Shown here in pieces: positions 1 to 8,053 of a stretch of 64,000 nt of DNA. Both the position numbers and the translations under genes were made by a program. This stretch comes from Streptomyces sp. NBC_00568 (GTDB lineage Bacteria > Actinomycetota > Actinomycetes > Streptomycetales > Streptomycetaceae). The stretch is from positions 5,137,001-5,201,000 of the forward strand of contig NZ_JAPENW010000001.1 of the NCBI RefSeq assembly GCF_026341855.1, in the 5' to 3' direction. How positions within the stretch are numbered: the first letter of the stretch is position 1; each line of letters starts with the position of its first letter. The notes under the pieces were generated by a model, which did no database searches, was not told the DNA's origin, and worked only from the letters and a program-made list of their open reading frames with translations.

Positions 1-467
1 TCTCGCAGCAGATCGCTCGCATGAACGGCGACGAGATCCGGATACTGCTGGACGGGGCGACGTACCTCTTCTCGAACGAGTACGAGAAGGGACTCATCGA
101 GTCCAAGACCGGCTGGAGCGACGAGGAGATCCTCTCCAAGGTCGGCCACCGGGTCACCACCCTGGGCTCGCGCGGTGTCCGTATCGAGCGCTCCGGCGAG
201 GACCCGATCGAGGTCGGCTGCCCCGAGGAGGAGCTCAAGGCGGACCCGACCGGCGTCGGTGACGCGTTCCGCGCCGGCTTCCTCTCCGGTCTCGCCTGGG
301 GTGTCTCCCTGCAGCGCGCCGCCCAGGTCGGCTGCATGCTCGCCACCCTCGTCATCGAGACGGTCGGCACCCAGGAGTACCAGCTGAGCCGCGCCCACTT
401 CATGGACCGCTTCACCAAGGCGTACGGCCATGACGCCGCCGCCGAGGTCCGGGCCCACCTCTCCTAG
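1..467 (+). CDS. PfkB-family carbohydrate/nucleoside kinase, C-terminal part (5' end outside window)
   Basis: The reading frame is open from base 3, so the gene starts before the window; 154 residues are visible. The run DPTGVGDAFRAGF near residue 84 of the part starting at Met 21 is the PfkB signature 2. It holds the catalytic Asp and the anion hole (GVGD) that phosphorylates a sugar or nucleoside hydroxyl using ATP. The ending (TVGTQEYQLSRAHF) resembles actinobacterial adenosine-kinase-like PfkB proteins. The substrate cannot be told from this fragment. It ends 94 bp before the convergent desulfurase gene. The family call is firm; the exact enzyme is not. Confidence 0.85.
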   Translation, partial: SQQIARMNGDEIRILLDGATYLFSNEYEKGLIESKTGWSDEEILSKVGHRVTTLGSRGVRIERSGEDPIEVGCPEEELKADPTGVGDAFRAGFLSGLAWGVSLQRAAQVGCMLATLVIETVGTQEYQLSRAHFMDRFTKAYGHDAAAEVRAHLS

Positions 468-560
468 GGGAGGGTCCGGGCCGGACACGCCCGGGCGGCG
501 GCGGGAGTCCGCCTCGCCCGGGTCGAGGTCCCGGCCCGGCCTCCGGGACCGGGGTCTGTC
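468..560. other. Short convergent intergenic region
   Basis: A 93-bp GC-rich gap between two convergent genes. It contains repeated gggtccgggcc/cccgggtcgag-type stretches that could fold into weak hairpins and end both transcripts. No T-run is present and no gene is visible. Confidence 0.35.
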
Positions 561-1943
561 CTAGGACAGCCGGCGGACCACATAGGCCGAGCCGTGGTCC
601 GCCGCTTCCTCGCCGACGTACTCCTGGCCCCGCATCTCGCACCACGCCGGGATGTCGAGACGGGCCGCCTCGTCGTCGGAGAGGACCCGGACCGTGCCGC
701 CGACCGGCACGTCCCCGATGACCTTTGCCAGCTCGATGACGGGGATCGGGCACCTCCTGCCCAGCGCGTTGACCACCAGCGAGTCGACGGAGGCGGGGGT
801 CTTCGTCGCCGTCTCCGTCACGCCCAGCTTCTCGCGGACCCCCGAGACCGCGCCCGGGAGGACCGACAGGAAGCGGTCGACGTCCTCCTCCGGGGTGCCG
901 GGCGGCAGCGACACCCGCACGTTGCCCTCGCTCAGCACGCCCATGGCCTTCAGGACATGACTGGGGGTGAGGGTGCTGCTCGTGCAGGACGAGCCCGAGG
1001 AGACCGAGAAGCCGCTCCGGTCCAGTTCGTGGAGCAGGGTCTCCCCGTCGACGTAGAGACAGGAGAAGGTGACGATCCCCGGGAGCCGGCGGACCGCGTC
1101 TCCGACCACCTCGACATCCGGCACCAGCGCGGGCACCCGTGCGCGGATCCGCTCCGTCAGTTCGCGCAGCCGTGCCGCCTCCCCGGCCGCCTCCGCGCGG
1201 ACGGCTCGCAGCGAGGCCGCCGCCGCCACGATCGCCGGGATGTTCTCGAACCCGGCCGCCCGCCCCGACTCCCGCTCGTCAGCGGGCCCTTGGGGCGCGA
1301 ACCGGACCCCCTTGCGTACGACGAGCAGTCCGACGCCCGAAGGGCCGCCCCATTTGTGGGCACTTGCCGTCAGCAGGGACCAGTCGCCCTCCACCCGCCC
1401 CCAGCCCAGCGACTGCGCCGCGTCCACCAGCAGCGGCACCCCCGACTCCCGGCACATCTGTGCTACCTCGGCCACCGGCTGCTCGGTGCCCACCTCGTGG
1501 TTGGCGGACTGAAGACAGGCCAGCGCGGTGTCGGGGCGCAGGGCCGCGGCGTAGGAAGAAGGGGACACCCTGCCCGCGCGGTCCACCTGAACCTGGGTCA
1601 CCGCGCCGCCCGACGCCTCGTGGACGTCTGCCGAATGGAGCACCGACGAATGTTCGACGGCTGACACGATCAGGTGGCGTCCGACTCGCCGGCGGCCCGC
1701 CAGGGCGCCCTCGATCCCGGAGTGCACCGCGCGGGTGCCGGAGGTGGTGAAGGCCAGTTCGTCGGGGCGGCAGCCCACCGCGTCGGCCGCCGCCTCGCGG
1801 GCCGCGTCGAGGAGCAGCCGGGCCCGGCGGCCCTCGCGGTACAGGCGGGCGGGATCGGCCCACCCCTCATCGAGCGAGGCCTGCAGGGCCTGTCGGGCGA
1901 CCGGGTGCAGCGGAGCCGCGGACGCGGCGTCGAAGTAGGACAC
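561..1943 (-). CDS. Cysteine desulfurase fused to a C-terminal TusA-like sulfur carrier domain
   Basis: The 460-residue protein has two parts. Residues 1 to about 375 form an aminotransferase class V cysteine desulfurase. The PLP lysine lies in SAHKWGGPSG, and the mobile catalytic Cys in SSGSSCTSST is typical of group I (IscS/NifS) enzymes. Residues about 386-460 form a TusA/SirA-like domain with the sulfur-relay motif LGRRCPIP (Cys about 398). The fusion implies persulfide made by the PLP domain is handed directly to the TusA cysteine. Actinobacteria usually also carry SufS and IscS, so this enzyme may feed a specialised thiolation or molybdenum-cofactor route. The start ATG at 1943 gives a normal NifS N-terminus (MSYFDAASAAPLHP). 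The acceptor is unknown. Confidence 0.88.
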   Translation of the reverse strand: MSYFDAASAAPLHPVARQALQASLDEGWADPARLYREGRRARLLLDAAREAAADAVGCRPDELAFTTSGTRAVHSGIEGALAGRRRVGRHLIVSAVEHSSVLHSADVHEASGGAVTQVQVDRAGRVSPSSYAAALRPDTALACLQSANHEVGTEQPVAEVAQMCRESGVPLLVDAAQSLGWGRVEGDWSLLTASAHKWGGPSGVGLLVVRKGVRFAPQGPADERESGRAAGFENIPAIVAAAASLRAVRAEAAGEAARLRELTERIRARVPALVPDVEVVGDAVRRLPGIVTFSCLYVDGETLLHELDRSGFSVSSGSSCTSSTLTPSHVLKAMGVLSEGNVRVSLPPGTPEEDVDRFLSVLPGAVSGVREKLGVTETATKTPASVDSLVVNALGRRCPIPVIELAKVIGDVPVGGTVRVLSDDEAARLDIPAWCEMRGQEYVGEEAADHGSAYVVRRLS

Positions 1944-2212
1944 GCCACCACGCTAGCCCGTGCTCCGGAGGGGGCGTCAGAAGCCATCCGGACTGGGGCA
2001 TTCCAGGAGCCCTGAGAGCGCCTTCCAGGAGAAACAGCACTCCTTCGGGGAGTCGGGCGGCGCGTTGGGCACCCTCCCCGCGCGACCCCAAATAGCGTCC
2101 AGTAGGGTTTGGTCCGCATAAACATCCAAACCCCTGCCCGACGCAGGGCGGCGACCGACCAGCGAGAAGGCCGCAGCCAACAGCGCGGGCGAGACTCTCG
2201 GGAAGGCGCTAC
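1944..2212. other. Divergent promoter region between the desulfurase and ctaC
   Basis: This 269-bp gap must hold promoters for both divergent genes. The nonamer ttccaggag occurs twice (about 2006 and 2026). An AT-richer stretch around 2090-2130 (tagggtttggtccgcataaacat) is the best promoter candidate for ctaC. GGGAAGG about 7 nt before the GTG at 2213 is the ribosome site. No gene is seen. Confidence 0.4.
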
Positions 2213-3211
2213 GTGAGTCCCAACGGCTCCGACCTCCCCCACGCCCTGGGGGGCGCGGGCGGTACCCCCACGCCGCGGCGCCCGATGCGGCGGAAGCTGC
2301 TGCAGGCAATGACTGCGGGCCTGGTCCTGGCGACAGCCACTGGTTGCTCGTACAACTGGGAAGACTTCCCCCGCCTTGGTATGCCCACCCCGGTCACGGA
2401 GGAGGCTCCGCGGATCCTCTCCCTCTGGCAGGGCTCGTGGGCGGCCGCGCTCGCCACGGGCGTGCTGGTCTGGGGCCTGATCCTGTGGAGCGTCGTCTTC
2501 CACCGGCGCAGCCGGACCAAGGTCGAAGTTCCTCCGCAGACCCGGTACAACATGCCCATCGAGGCGCTGTACACGGTGGTCCCGCTCATCATCGTCTCGG
2601 TGCTGTTCTACTTCACCGCCCGCGACGAGACGAAGCTCCTCAGCCTCAAGCCGAAGCCCGACGTCACGGTCAACGTGGTGGGCTTCCAGTGGAGCTGGGG
2701 CTTCAACTATGTCGCGGACGTCCCCGGTTCCTCCGGGAACGCCAAGACGGACCCGAACCTGGCCGCCATTCCGGACCGGTTCAAGGCTGACTTCCCGGCG
2801 AACGCCGGCGGTGTCTACGACGTCGGTACCCCCGGTACGAAGAACCCGCAGACGGGCAACCCCGGTCCGACCCTCTGGCTCCCCAAGGGCAAGACGGTCC
2901 GCTTCGTCCTCACTTCGCGTGACGTCATCCACTCCTTCTGGGTGGTGCCGTTCCTCATGAAGCAGGACGTCATCCCGGGGCACACCAACTCGTTCCAGGT
3001 GACCCCGAACCGCGAGGGCACCTTCATGGGCAAGTGCGCCGAGCTGTGCGGCGTCGACCACTCCCGGATGCTCTTCAACGTGAAGGTCGTCTCCCCCGAG
3101 CGCTACGAGGCCCACCTCAAGGAGCTCGCGGCGAAGGGACAGACCGGTTACGTCCCGGCCGGCATTGAGCAGACGGGCCACGAGAAGAACCGGGAGACGA
3201 ACAACCTGTGA
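2213..3211 (+). CDS. ctaC: Cytochrome c oxidase subunit II (CuA subunit)
   Basis: The 332-residue subunit II of aa3-type oxidase takes electrons from the cytochrome bc1 complex at the CuA centre. The N-terminus has a positively charged region and a lipobox-like ATGC (about residues 42-45), so the mature protein is probably a lipoprotein. Two membrane helices follow (near 65-85 and 115-135). The C-terminal cupredoxin has the electron-entry WSWGF motif and the CuA ligands in CAELCGVDHSRM (Cys, Glu, Cys, His, Met). The GTG at 2213 is preceded by GGGAAGG. Its stop overlaps the ctaD start by four bases (GTGA), so the two are translationally coupled. An in-frame ATG at 2285 is an alternative start but has no ribosome site. 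Confidence 0.97.
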   Translation: MSPNGSDLPHALGGAGGTPTPRRPMRRKLLQAMTAGLVLATATGCSYNWEDFPRLGMPTPVTEEAPRILSLWQGSWAAALATGVLVWGLILWSVVFHRRSRTKVEVPPQTRYNMPIEALYTVVPLIIVSVLFYFTARDETKLLSLKPKPDVTVNVVGFQWSWGFNYVADVPGSSGNAKTDPNLAAIPDRFKADFPANAGGVYDVGTPGTKNPQTGNPGPTLWLPKGKTVRFVLTSRDVIHSFWVVPFLMKQDVIPGHTNSFQVTPNREGTFMGKCAELCGVDHSRMLFNVKVVSPERYEAHLKELAAKGQTGYVPAGIEQTGHEKNRETNNL

Positions 3212-4941
3212 GCATCCTCAATGAACCCCAGGGTGCCGCCGCCGAAGACTCGTACGAGAACGAGCTGCCGGTACGGCGCAAGCAGCCCGGCAGCGTAGTG
3301 ATCAAGTGGCTCACCACCACTGACCACAAGACGATCGGCACGCTTTATCTGGTGACGTCGTTCGTGTTCTTCTGCATCGGTGGCGTCATGGCGCTGCTCA
3401 TGCGTGCCGAGCTGGCGCGTCCCGGTCTGCAGATCATGTCGAACGAGCAGTTCAACCAGGCGTTCACGATGCACGGCACGATCATGCTGCTGATGTTCGC
3501 GACGCCGCTGTTCGCCGGTTTCACGAACTGGATCATGCCGCTGCAGATCGGCGCGCCCGACGTGGCGTTCCCGCGGCTGAACATGTTCGCCTACTGGCTG
3601 TACCTCTTCGGTTCCACGATCGCCGTGGGCGGCTTCCTCACCCCGCAGGGTGCGGCCGACTTCGGCTGGTTCGCCTACAGCCCGCTGTCGGACGCCGTCC
3701 GCTCGCCGGGCATCGGCGCCGACATGTGGATCATGGGTCTGGCCTTCTCCGGCTTCGGCACCATCCTCGGCGCGGTCAACTTCATCACCACGATCATCTG
3801 CATGCGCGCTCCGGGCATGACGATGTTCCGGATGCCGATCTTCGTCTGGAACGTGCTGCTCACCGCGGTCCTGGTGCTGCTGGCCTTCCCCGTCCTCGCG
3901 GCGGCGCTGTTCGCCCTGGAGGCGGACCGGAAATTCGGTGCCCACATCTTCGACCCGGCCAACGGCGGGGCCCTGCTCTGGCAACACCTCTTCTGGTTCT
4001 TCGGCCATCCAGAGGTGTACATCATCGCGCTGCCGTTCTTCGGAATCATTTCCGAGGTCATCCCGGTGTTCTCGCGCAAGCCGATGTTCGGCTACATGGG
4101 CCTGATCGGCGCGACCATCGCGATCGCCGGTCTGTCCGTGACCGTGTGGGCGCACCACATGTACGTCACCGGTGGCGTGCTGCTCCCGTTCTTCTCCTTC
4201 ATGACGTTCCTCATCGCCGTACCGACCGGCGTGAAGTTCTTCAACTGGATCGGAACGATGTGGAAGGGCTCGCTGTCCTTCGAGACACCGATGCTCTGGG
4301 CCGTCGGCTTCCTCATCACCTTCACCTTCGGTGGTCTGACCGGCGTCATCCTGGCCTCGCCGCCGATGGACTTCCACGTGTCCGACTCCTACTTCGTGGT
4401 GGCGCACTTCCACTACGTGGTCTTCGGCACCGTGGTGTTCGCGATGTTCTCCGGCTTCCACTTCTGGTGGCCGAAGATGACGGGCAAGATGCTCGACGAG
4501 CGTCTCGGCAAGATCACCTTCTGGACGCTGTTCGTCGGCTTCCACGGCACGTTCCTGGTGCAGCACTGGCTGGGTGCCGAGGGCATGCCGCGTCGTTACG
4601 CGGACTACCTCGCGGCCGACGGCTTCACCGCGCTGAACACGATCTCGACGATCAGCTCGTTCCTGCTCGGCCTGTCGATCCTGCCGTTCCTCTACAACGT
4701 GTGGAAGACGGCCAAGTACGGCAAGAAGGTCGAGGTCGACGACCCGTGGGGTTACGGCCGTTCGCTGGAGTGGGCGACCTCGTGCCCGCCGCCGCGGCAC
4801 AACTTCCTCACCCTGCCGCGGATCCGCAGTGAATCCCCGGCGTTCGACCTGCACCACCCGGAGATCGCCGCTCTCGACCAGCTCGAGAACGCCGGTCACG
4901 GTTCGGCGTCCCTCGCTGGTGGCAAGGAGGCCGGCAAGTGA
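3208..4941 (+). CDS. ctaD: Cytochrome c oxidase subunit I
   Basis: The 577-residue catalytic subunit of the aa3 oxidase has about 12 membrane helices and is of usual length. Visible signatures are the CuB histidine/tyrosine motif WQHLFWFFGHPEVYI, the CuB pair AHHMYV, and the haem ligands in AHFHYVVFG. It reduces oxygen to water and pumps protons. Translation starts at GTG 3208 inside the ctaC stop, and its own stop overlaps the ctaF GTG by four bases. The order ctaC-ctaD-ctaF is the standard actinobacterial arrangement, so assignment is secure. Confidence 0.98.
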   Translation: MSILNEPQGAAAEDSYENELPVRRKQPGSVVIKWLTTTDHKTIGTLYLVTSFVFFCIGGVMALLMRAELARPGLQIMSNEQFNQAFTMHGTIMLLMFATPLFAGFTNWIMPLQIGAPDVAFPRLNMFAYWLYLFGSTIAVGGFLTPQGAADFGWFAYSPLSDAVRSPGIGADMWIMGLAFSGFGTILGAVNFITTIICMRAPGMTMFRMPIFVWNVLLTAVLVLLAFPVLAAALFALEADRKFGAHIFDPANGGALLWQHLFWFFGHPEVYIIALPFFGIISEVIPVFSRKPMFGYMGLIGATIAIAGLSVTVWAHHMYVTGGVLLPFFSFMTFLIAVPTGVKFFNWIGTMWKGSLSFETPMLWAVGFLITFTFGGLTGVILASPPMDFHVSDSYFVVAHFHYVVFGTVVFAMFSGFHFWWPKMTGKMLDERLGKITFWTLFVGFHGTFLVQHWLGAEGMPRRYADYLAADGFTALNTISTISSFLLGLSILPFLYNVWKTAKYGKKVEVDDPWGYGRSLEWATSCPPPRHNFLTLPRIRSESPAFDLHHPEIAALDQLENAGHGSASLAGGKEAGK

Positions 4942-5336
4942 AGGTCCAAGGCAAGATGTTCATCTGGCTGGCCGTGTTCATCCTCGTCATGGGGATCGTC
5001 TACGGCGTGTGGTCCAAGGAGCCGGCCGGTACCACGGCCCTCTTCATGGGCTTCGGCCTCAGCATCATGATCGGCTACTACCTGGCCTTCACGGCCCGGC
5101 GTGTCGACCAGCTGGCGCAGGACAACAAGGAGGCCGACGTCGCGGACGAGGCCGGCGAAGTGGGCTTCTTCAGCCCGCACAGCTGGCAGCCGCTCTCGCT
5201 CGGCGTCGGTGGCGCCCTCGCCTTCCTGGGCGTCGTCTTCGGCTGGTGGCTGCTCTACTTCTCGGCCCCGCTCATCATGCTCGGCCTGTGGGGCTGGGTC
5301 TTCGAGTACTACCACGGTGAGAACCGCACCCAGTAG
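4938..5336 (+). CDS. ctaF: Cytochrome c oxidase subunit IV, actinobacterial type
   Basis: The 132-residue membrane protein has four predicted helices (about residues 4-22, 30-50, 84-104, 107-125) and matches the actinobacterial CtaF family. This is an accessory subunit needed to assemble or stabilise aa3 oxidase in the bc1-aa3 supercomplex. The GTG at 4938 overlaps the ctaD stop by four bases, showing coupling. A strong inverted repeat follows the stop, so ctaCDF forms a closed transcription unit. Confidence 0.95.
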   Translation: MKVQGKMFIWLAVFILVMGIVYGVWSKEPAGTTALFMGFGLSIMIGYYLAFTARRVDQLAQDNKEADVADEAGEVGFFSPHSWQPLSLGVGGALAFLGVVFGWWLLYFSAPLIMLGLWGWVFEYYHGENRTQ

Positions 5337-5352
5337 CACGCGCTGAACGCCC

Positions 5353-5390
5353 GGGAGCCCGGACACTCCGTCAGGAGAGTCCGGGCTCCC
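5353..5390 (+). terminator. Terminator hairpin after ctaF
   Basis: Inverted repeat: arms 5353-5369 and 5374-5390, 17 bp with one mismatch and a four-base loop (gtca), followed by tcgttt. It sits 17 bp past the ctaF stop and closes ctaCDF. Confidence 0.85.
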
Positions 5391-5466
5391 TCGTTTGCCA
5401 CGACTTTTGTCCCTCGGTCGGCTCACTCGGCGCGCCGTGCTTGACGAGCGTTCATAGCGTGAGCTC

Positions 5467-6738
5467 ATGAAGCACTCACCGCGAATCCGCACGGTCGTCA
5501 GCTGCACCGCGCTGGTGGTCGCCCTCGGCGCGGGCACCACCGCCTGCGGCTCCGACGGCCACCCGCTCTCGGCGAAGCCGTACGACGCGGCGGAAGAGAT
5601 CTCGTTCAAGGGTCCCGCCGGAGACAGCGAGAAGTCCGGCAAGGTCGACCCCGACAAGCCCCTGGAAATCACCTCCGAGAGTGATGACGGGCGCATCACC
5701 GACGTGACCGCCACAGACGCCTCAGGACGCTATGTCGCCGGCGAGCTGGCTGCCGACGGCAGCCGCTGGCACAGCACTTCGCCCCTGGCCGCCGGCACCC
5801 ACTACACGGTGCGCGTGAGCACCGAGGACGAGGACGGCGCGCCCGGCCGCAAGGTCATCGGCTTCGACACCAGCACGCCGAAGACCAAGAAGCTGCTGAA
5901 CGTCGAATTCGGCCCCAAGGCGGGCAAGTACGGCGTCGGCCAGCCCATCACGGCCGAACTCAGCGCTCCCGTCAAGGACAAGGCGGCCCGCAAGGTCGTC
6001 GAGCGCGGCCTCAGGGTCGACTCCACTCCCGAGGTGGCCGGCACCTGGCACTGGGTGGACGACAAGACGCTGCACTACCGCCCCAAGGAGTACTGGCCCA
6101 CCCACGCCACCATCACGGCGCACAGCAACCTCGCCGGCGTCAGGGTCGGCGAGCGGCTGTGGGGCGGCAACGCCAAGACTGTGAAGATCACCACGGGCGA
6201 CCGCCTGATCGCGCTGACCGACGCCGCCACGCACTCCATGAAGGTCTACCGCAACGACGAGGTGATCAAGGAGATCCCCGTCACCACCGGCAAGCCCGGC
6301 TTCGACACCCGCAACGGCGTCAAGGTCGTGCTGGGCAAGGAGTACTTCGTACGGATGCGCGGGACCAGCATCGGTATCGCGGAGGGCAGTTCGGACTCCT
6401 ACGACCTGCCCGTCTACTACGCGACGAGGGTCACCTGGAGCGGCGAGTACGTGCACGCCGCGCCCTGGTCGACCGGCTCTCAGGGCTATGCCAACGTCAG
6501 CCACGGCTGCACCGGCATGAGCACCGGCAACGCCGAGTGGTTCTTCAACACCTTCAACGAGGGCGACCTCGTCAAGGTCGTCAACTCCGACGGCAAGACG
6601 ATGGACCCGTTCGGCAACGGCTTCGGCGACTGGAACCTCGGCTGGAAGAACTGGCGCGAGGGCAGCGCACTGGTGGCCGGGTCCCCGGACGCTCCCAGCC
6701 CGGCCCAGCGCGCGAGGCTGCGCCCCGAGAGTGTGTGA
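5467..6738 (+). CDS. Lipoprotein L,D-transpeptidase with Ig-like domains
   Basis: The 423-residue exported protein has a signal peptide (residues 1-26) ending in the lipobox TTAC, so it is predicted to be anchored outside the membrane. Residues about 45-245 form two Ig-like domains as in LdtMt2. Residues about 250-385 form the YkuD catalytic domain with the active-site motif SHGCTGMSTGNA (His 346, Cys 348). Such enzymes make 3-3 cross-links in peptidoglycan. It has its own gap of about 130 bp after the ctaF terminator and is unrelated to respiration. The ATG at 5467 gives a good signal peptide. A small hairpin follows the gene. Confidence 0.95.
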   Translation: MKHSPRIRTVVSCTALVVALGAGTTACGSDGHPLSAKPYDAAEEISFKGPAGDSEKSGKVDPDKPLEITSESDDGRITDVTATDASGRYVAGELAADGSRWHSTSPLAAGTHYTVRVSTEDEDGAPGRKVIGFDTSTPKTKKLLNVEFGPKAGKYGVGQPITAELSAPVKDKAARKVVERGLRVDSTPEVAGTWHWVDDKTLHYRPKEYWPTHATITAHSNLAGVRVGERLWGGNAKTVKITTGDRLIALTDAATHSMKVYRNDEVIKEIPVTTGKPGFDTRNGVKVVLGKEYFVRMRGTSIGIAEGSSDSYDLPVYYATRVTWSGEYVHAAPWSTGSQGYANVSHGCTGMSTGNAEWFFNTFNEGDLVKVVNSDGKTMDPFGNGFGDWNLGWKNWREGSALVAGSPDAPSPAQRARLRPESV

Positions 6739-6742
6739 GGCC

Positions 6743-6760
6743 GCGCCCCTCGCGGGGCGC
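6743..6760. terminator. Small bidirectional terminator between convergent genes
   Basis: Perfect stem GCGCCCC (6743-6749), loop tcgc, GGGGCGC (6754-6760), placed between the stops of the transpeptidase and the opposing receiver-like gene. There is no T-run, which is common in Streptomyces. Confidence 0.55.
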
Positions 6761-6766
6761 GGGTCC

Positions 6767-7168
6767 TCAGGCGCTCAGAAGGTTCTTGCGACGCAGCAGA
6801 GAGGCCAGGGAGGCGGCGAACTCCACCGGGTCGACCGGCAGGGTCACCGCGGCGTCGGCACGGCTCCAGGTGGCCAGCCAGGCGTCCTGCGGGCGGGCGA
6901 TGAGCACCAGCGCGGGCGGGCAGTTGAAGATCTCGTCCTTGATCTGCCGGCACACCCCCATGCCGCCCATGGGTACCGCCTCGCCGTCCAGCACGCAGAC
7001 GTCGATGCCGCCCCTGTCCAGCTCCTTGATGACGGCCGCCGGCGTCGCGCATTCGATGAACTCGACGACGGGCACGTCCGGGGCGGGCCTGCGCCCGGTG
7101 GCGAGCCGCACCTGTGCGCGGGTGTTGGAGTTGTCGCTGTAGACCAGCACCGTGGCGGTCGGCTGCAT
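6767..7168 (-). CDS. Degenerate response-regulator receiver-like protein (pseudo-receiver)
   Basis: The 133-residue single-domain protein has a CheY-like alternating pattern. The strands VLVYSDN, VCVLDGEAVP, ALVLIA and AAVTLPVDP line up with receiver strands 1, 3, 4 and 5. An Asp is present at the phospho-acceptor position (VLDGE). The conserved Lys of the KP motif is replaced by Leu (TLPVD), and the Thr/Ser switch by Ala. It is therefore probably not a normal phospho-switch but a protein-protein module. It has no output domain and lies alone and antisense inside the respiratory locus, upstream of ctaE. Its role is unknown. Confidence 0.75.
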   Translation of the reverse strand: MQPTATVLVYSDNSNTRAQVRLATGRRPAPDVPVVEFIECATPAAVIKELDRGGIDVCVLDGEAVPMGGMGVCRQIKDEIFNCPPALVLIARPQDAWLATWSRADAAVTLPVDPVEFAASLASLLRRKNLLSA

Positions 7169-7359
7169 TCTTCCTCCGAGACGTCAGCGTCGTACGGACA
7201 TCGAGCCATCGGGCTGATCCATCCCTGCCCGATGCGCGGATGCTACTCCCTTGAACACCTCGTCAGCACCGGTTCGGACACGGCTTCGATGGGCCATACG
7301 GGCTGGACACACCCCATCAACACTCCGAACGGCACCCCCCGGGGTGAGGGCGGGATAAG

Positions 7360-7380
7360 CGACCGACATAATGTCGGTCG
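7360..7380. promoter_or_regulatory. 21-bp palindrome spanning the ctaE start codon
   Basis: Perfect arms CGACCGACAT (7360-7369) and ATGTCGGTCG (7371-7380) flank a central A. The right arm contains the annotated ctaE ATG. It could be an operator or a hairpin that hides the start. The embedded CATAAT also looks like a -10 box. Confidence 0.5.
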
Positions 7381-7991
7381 TGGCGACAGCAACGACAGTA
7401 GAAACCGGGCACGCGCACCCGTCGGTCAATCGGCCGAACCTCACCAGCGTCGGAACCATCATCTGGCTGAGTTCCGAGCTGATGTTCTTCGCGGCCCTCT
7501 TCGCGATGTACTTCACCCTGCGATCGGTGACCGGGCCGGATCACTGGAAGGAAATGGCGTCCAGCCTGAACCTTCCGTTCTCGGCGACGAACACCACGAT
7601 CCTGGTGCTCTCCTCCCTGACCTGTCAGCTCGGCGTCTTCGCCGCCGAGCGCGGGGACGTGAAGAAGCTCCGGATGTGGTTCATCGTCACCTTCATCATG
7701 GGTGCGATCTTCATCGGCGGTCAGGTCTTCGAGTACACCGAACTGGTCACGAAGGACGGGCTCTCGCTCTCCTCCGACCCGTACGGCTCGGTGTTCTACC
7801 TGACCACCGGCTTCCACGGACTGCATGTGACGGGCGGCCTCATCGCCTTCCTGCTGGTCCTCGCTCGCACCTACGCGGCTCGGAGATTCACTCACGAGCA
7901 GGCAACCGCCGCCATCGTCGTGTCCTACTACTGGCACTTCGTCGATGTCGTCTGGATCGGCCTTTTCGCCACGATCTACCTGATCAAGTAA
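7371..7991 (+). CDS. ctaE: Cytochrome c oxidase subunit III
   Basis: The 206-residue subunit III has five predicted membrane helices, the shortened actinobacterial form. The conserved TTGFHGLHVTGG and YYWHFVDVVW motifs identify it. It supports proton uptake and stability of the aa3 oxidase. It begins the ctaE-qcrCAB cluster, 62 bp before qcrC. The ATG at 7371 lacks a ribosome site and lies inside a palindrome; an in-frame GTG at 7380 is an alternative. Either start leaves the first helix intact. Confidence 0.96.
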   Translation: MSVVATATTVETGHAHPSVNRPNLTSVGTIIWLSSELMFFAALFAMYFTLRSVTGPDHWKEMASSLNLPFSATNTTILVLSSLTCQLGVFAAERGDVKKLRMWFIVTFIMGAIFIGGQVFEYTELVTKDGLSLSSDPYGSVFYLTTGFHGLHVTGGLIAFLLVLARTYAARRFTHEQATAAIVVSYYWHFVDVVWIGLFATIYLIK

Positions 7992-8053
7992 TCGGGCCCA
8001 CGCCCGAACATCCAGAAGCACCGACGCAGAAGATCCTGACACCGGGGTAATCC

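Noticed and set aside
2006..2034. Direct repeat ttccaggag before ctaC as an operator
   Set aside because: Only nine bases and no symmetry; may be chance in GC-rich DNA.
3148..4899. Minus-strand 583-codon frame opposite ctaD
   Set aside because: It is the antisense of a clear oxidase subunit and has His/Arg/Glu-rich unusual composition.
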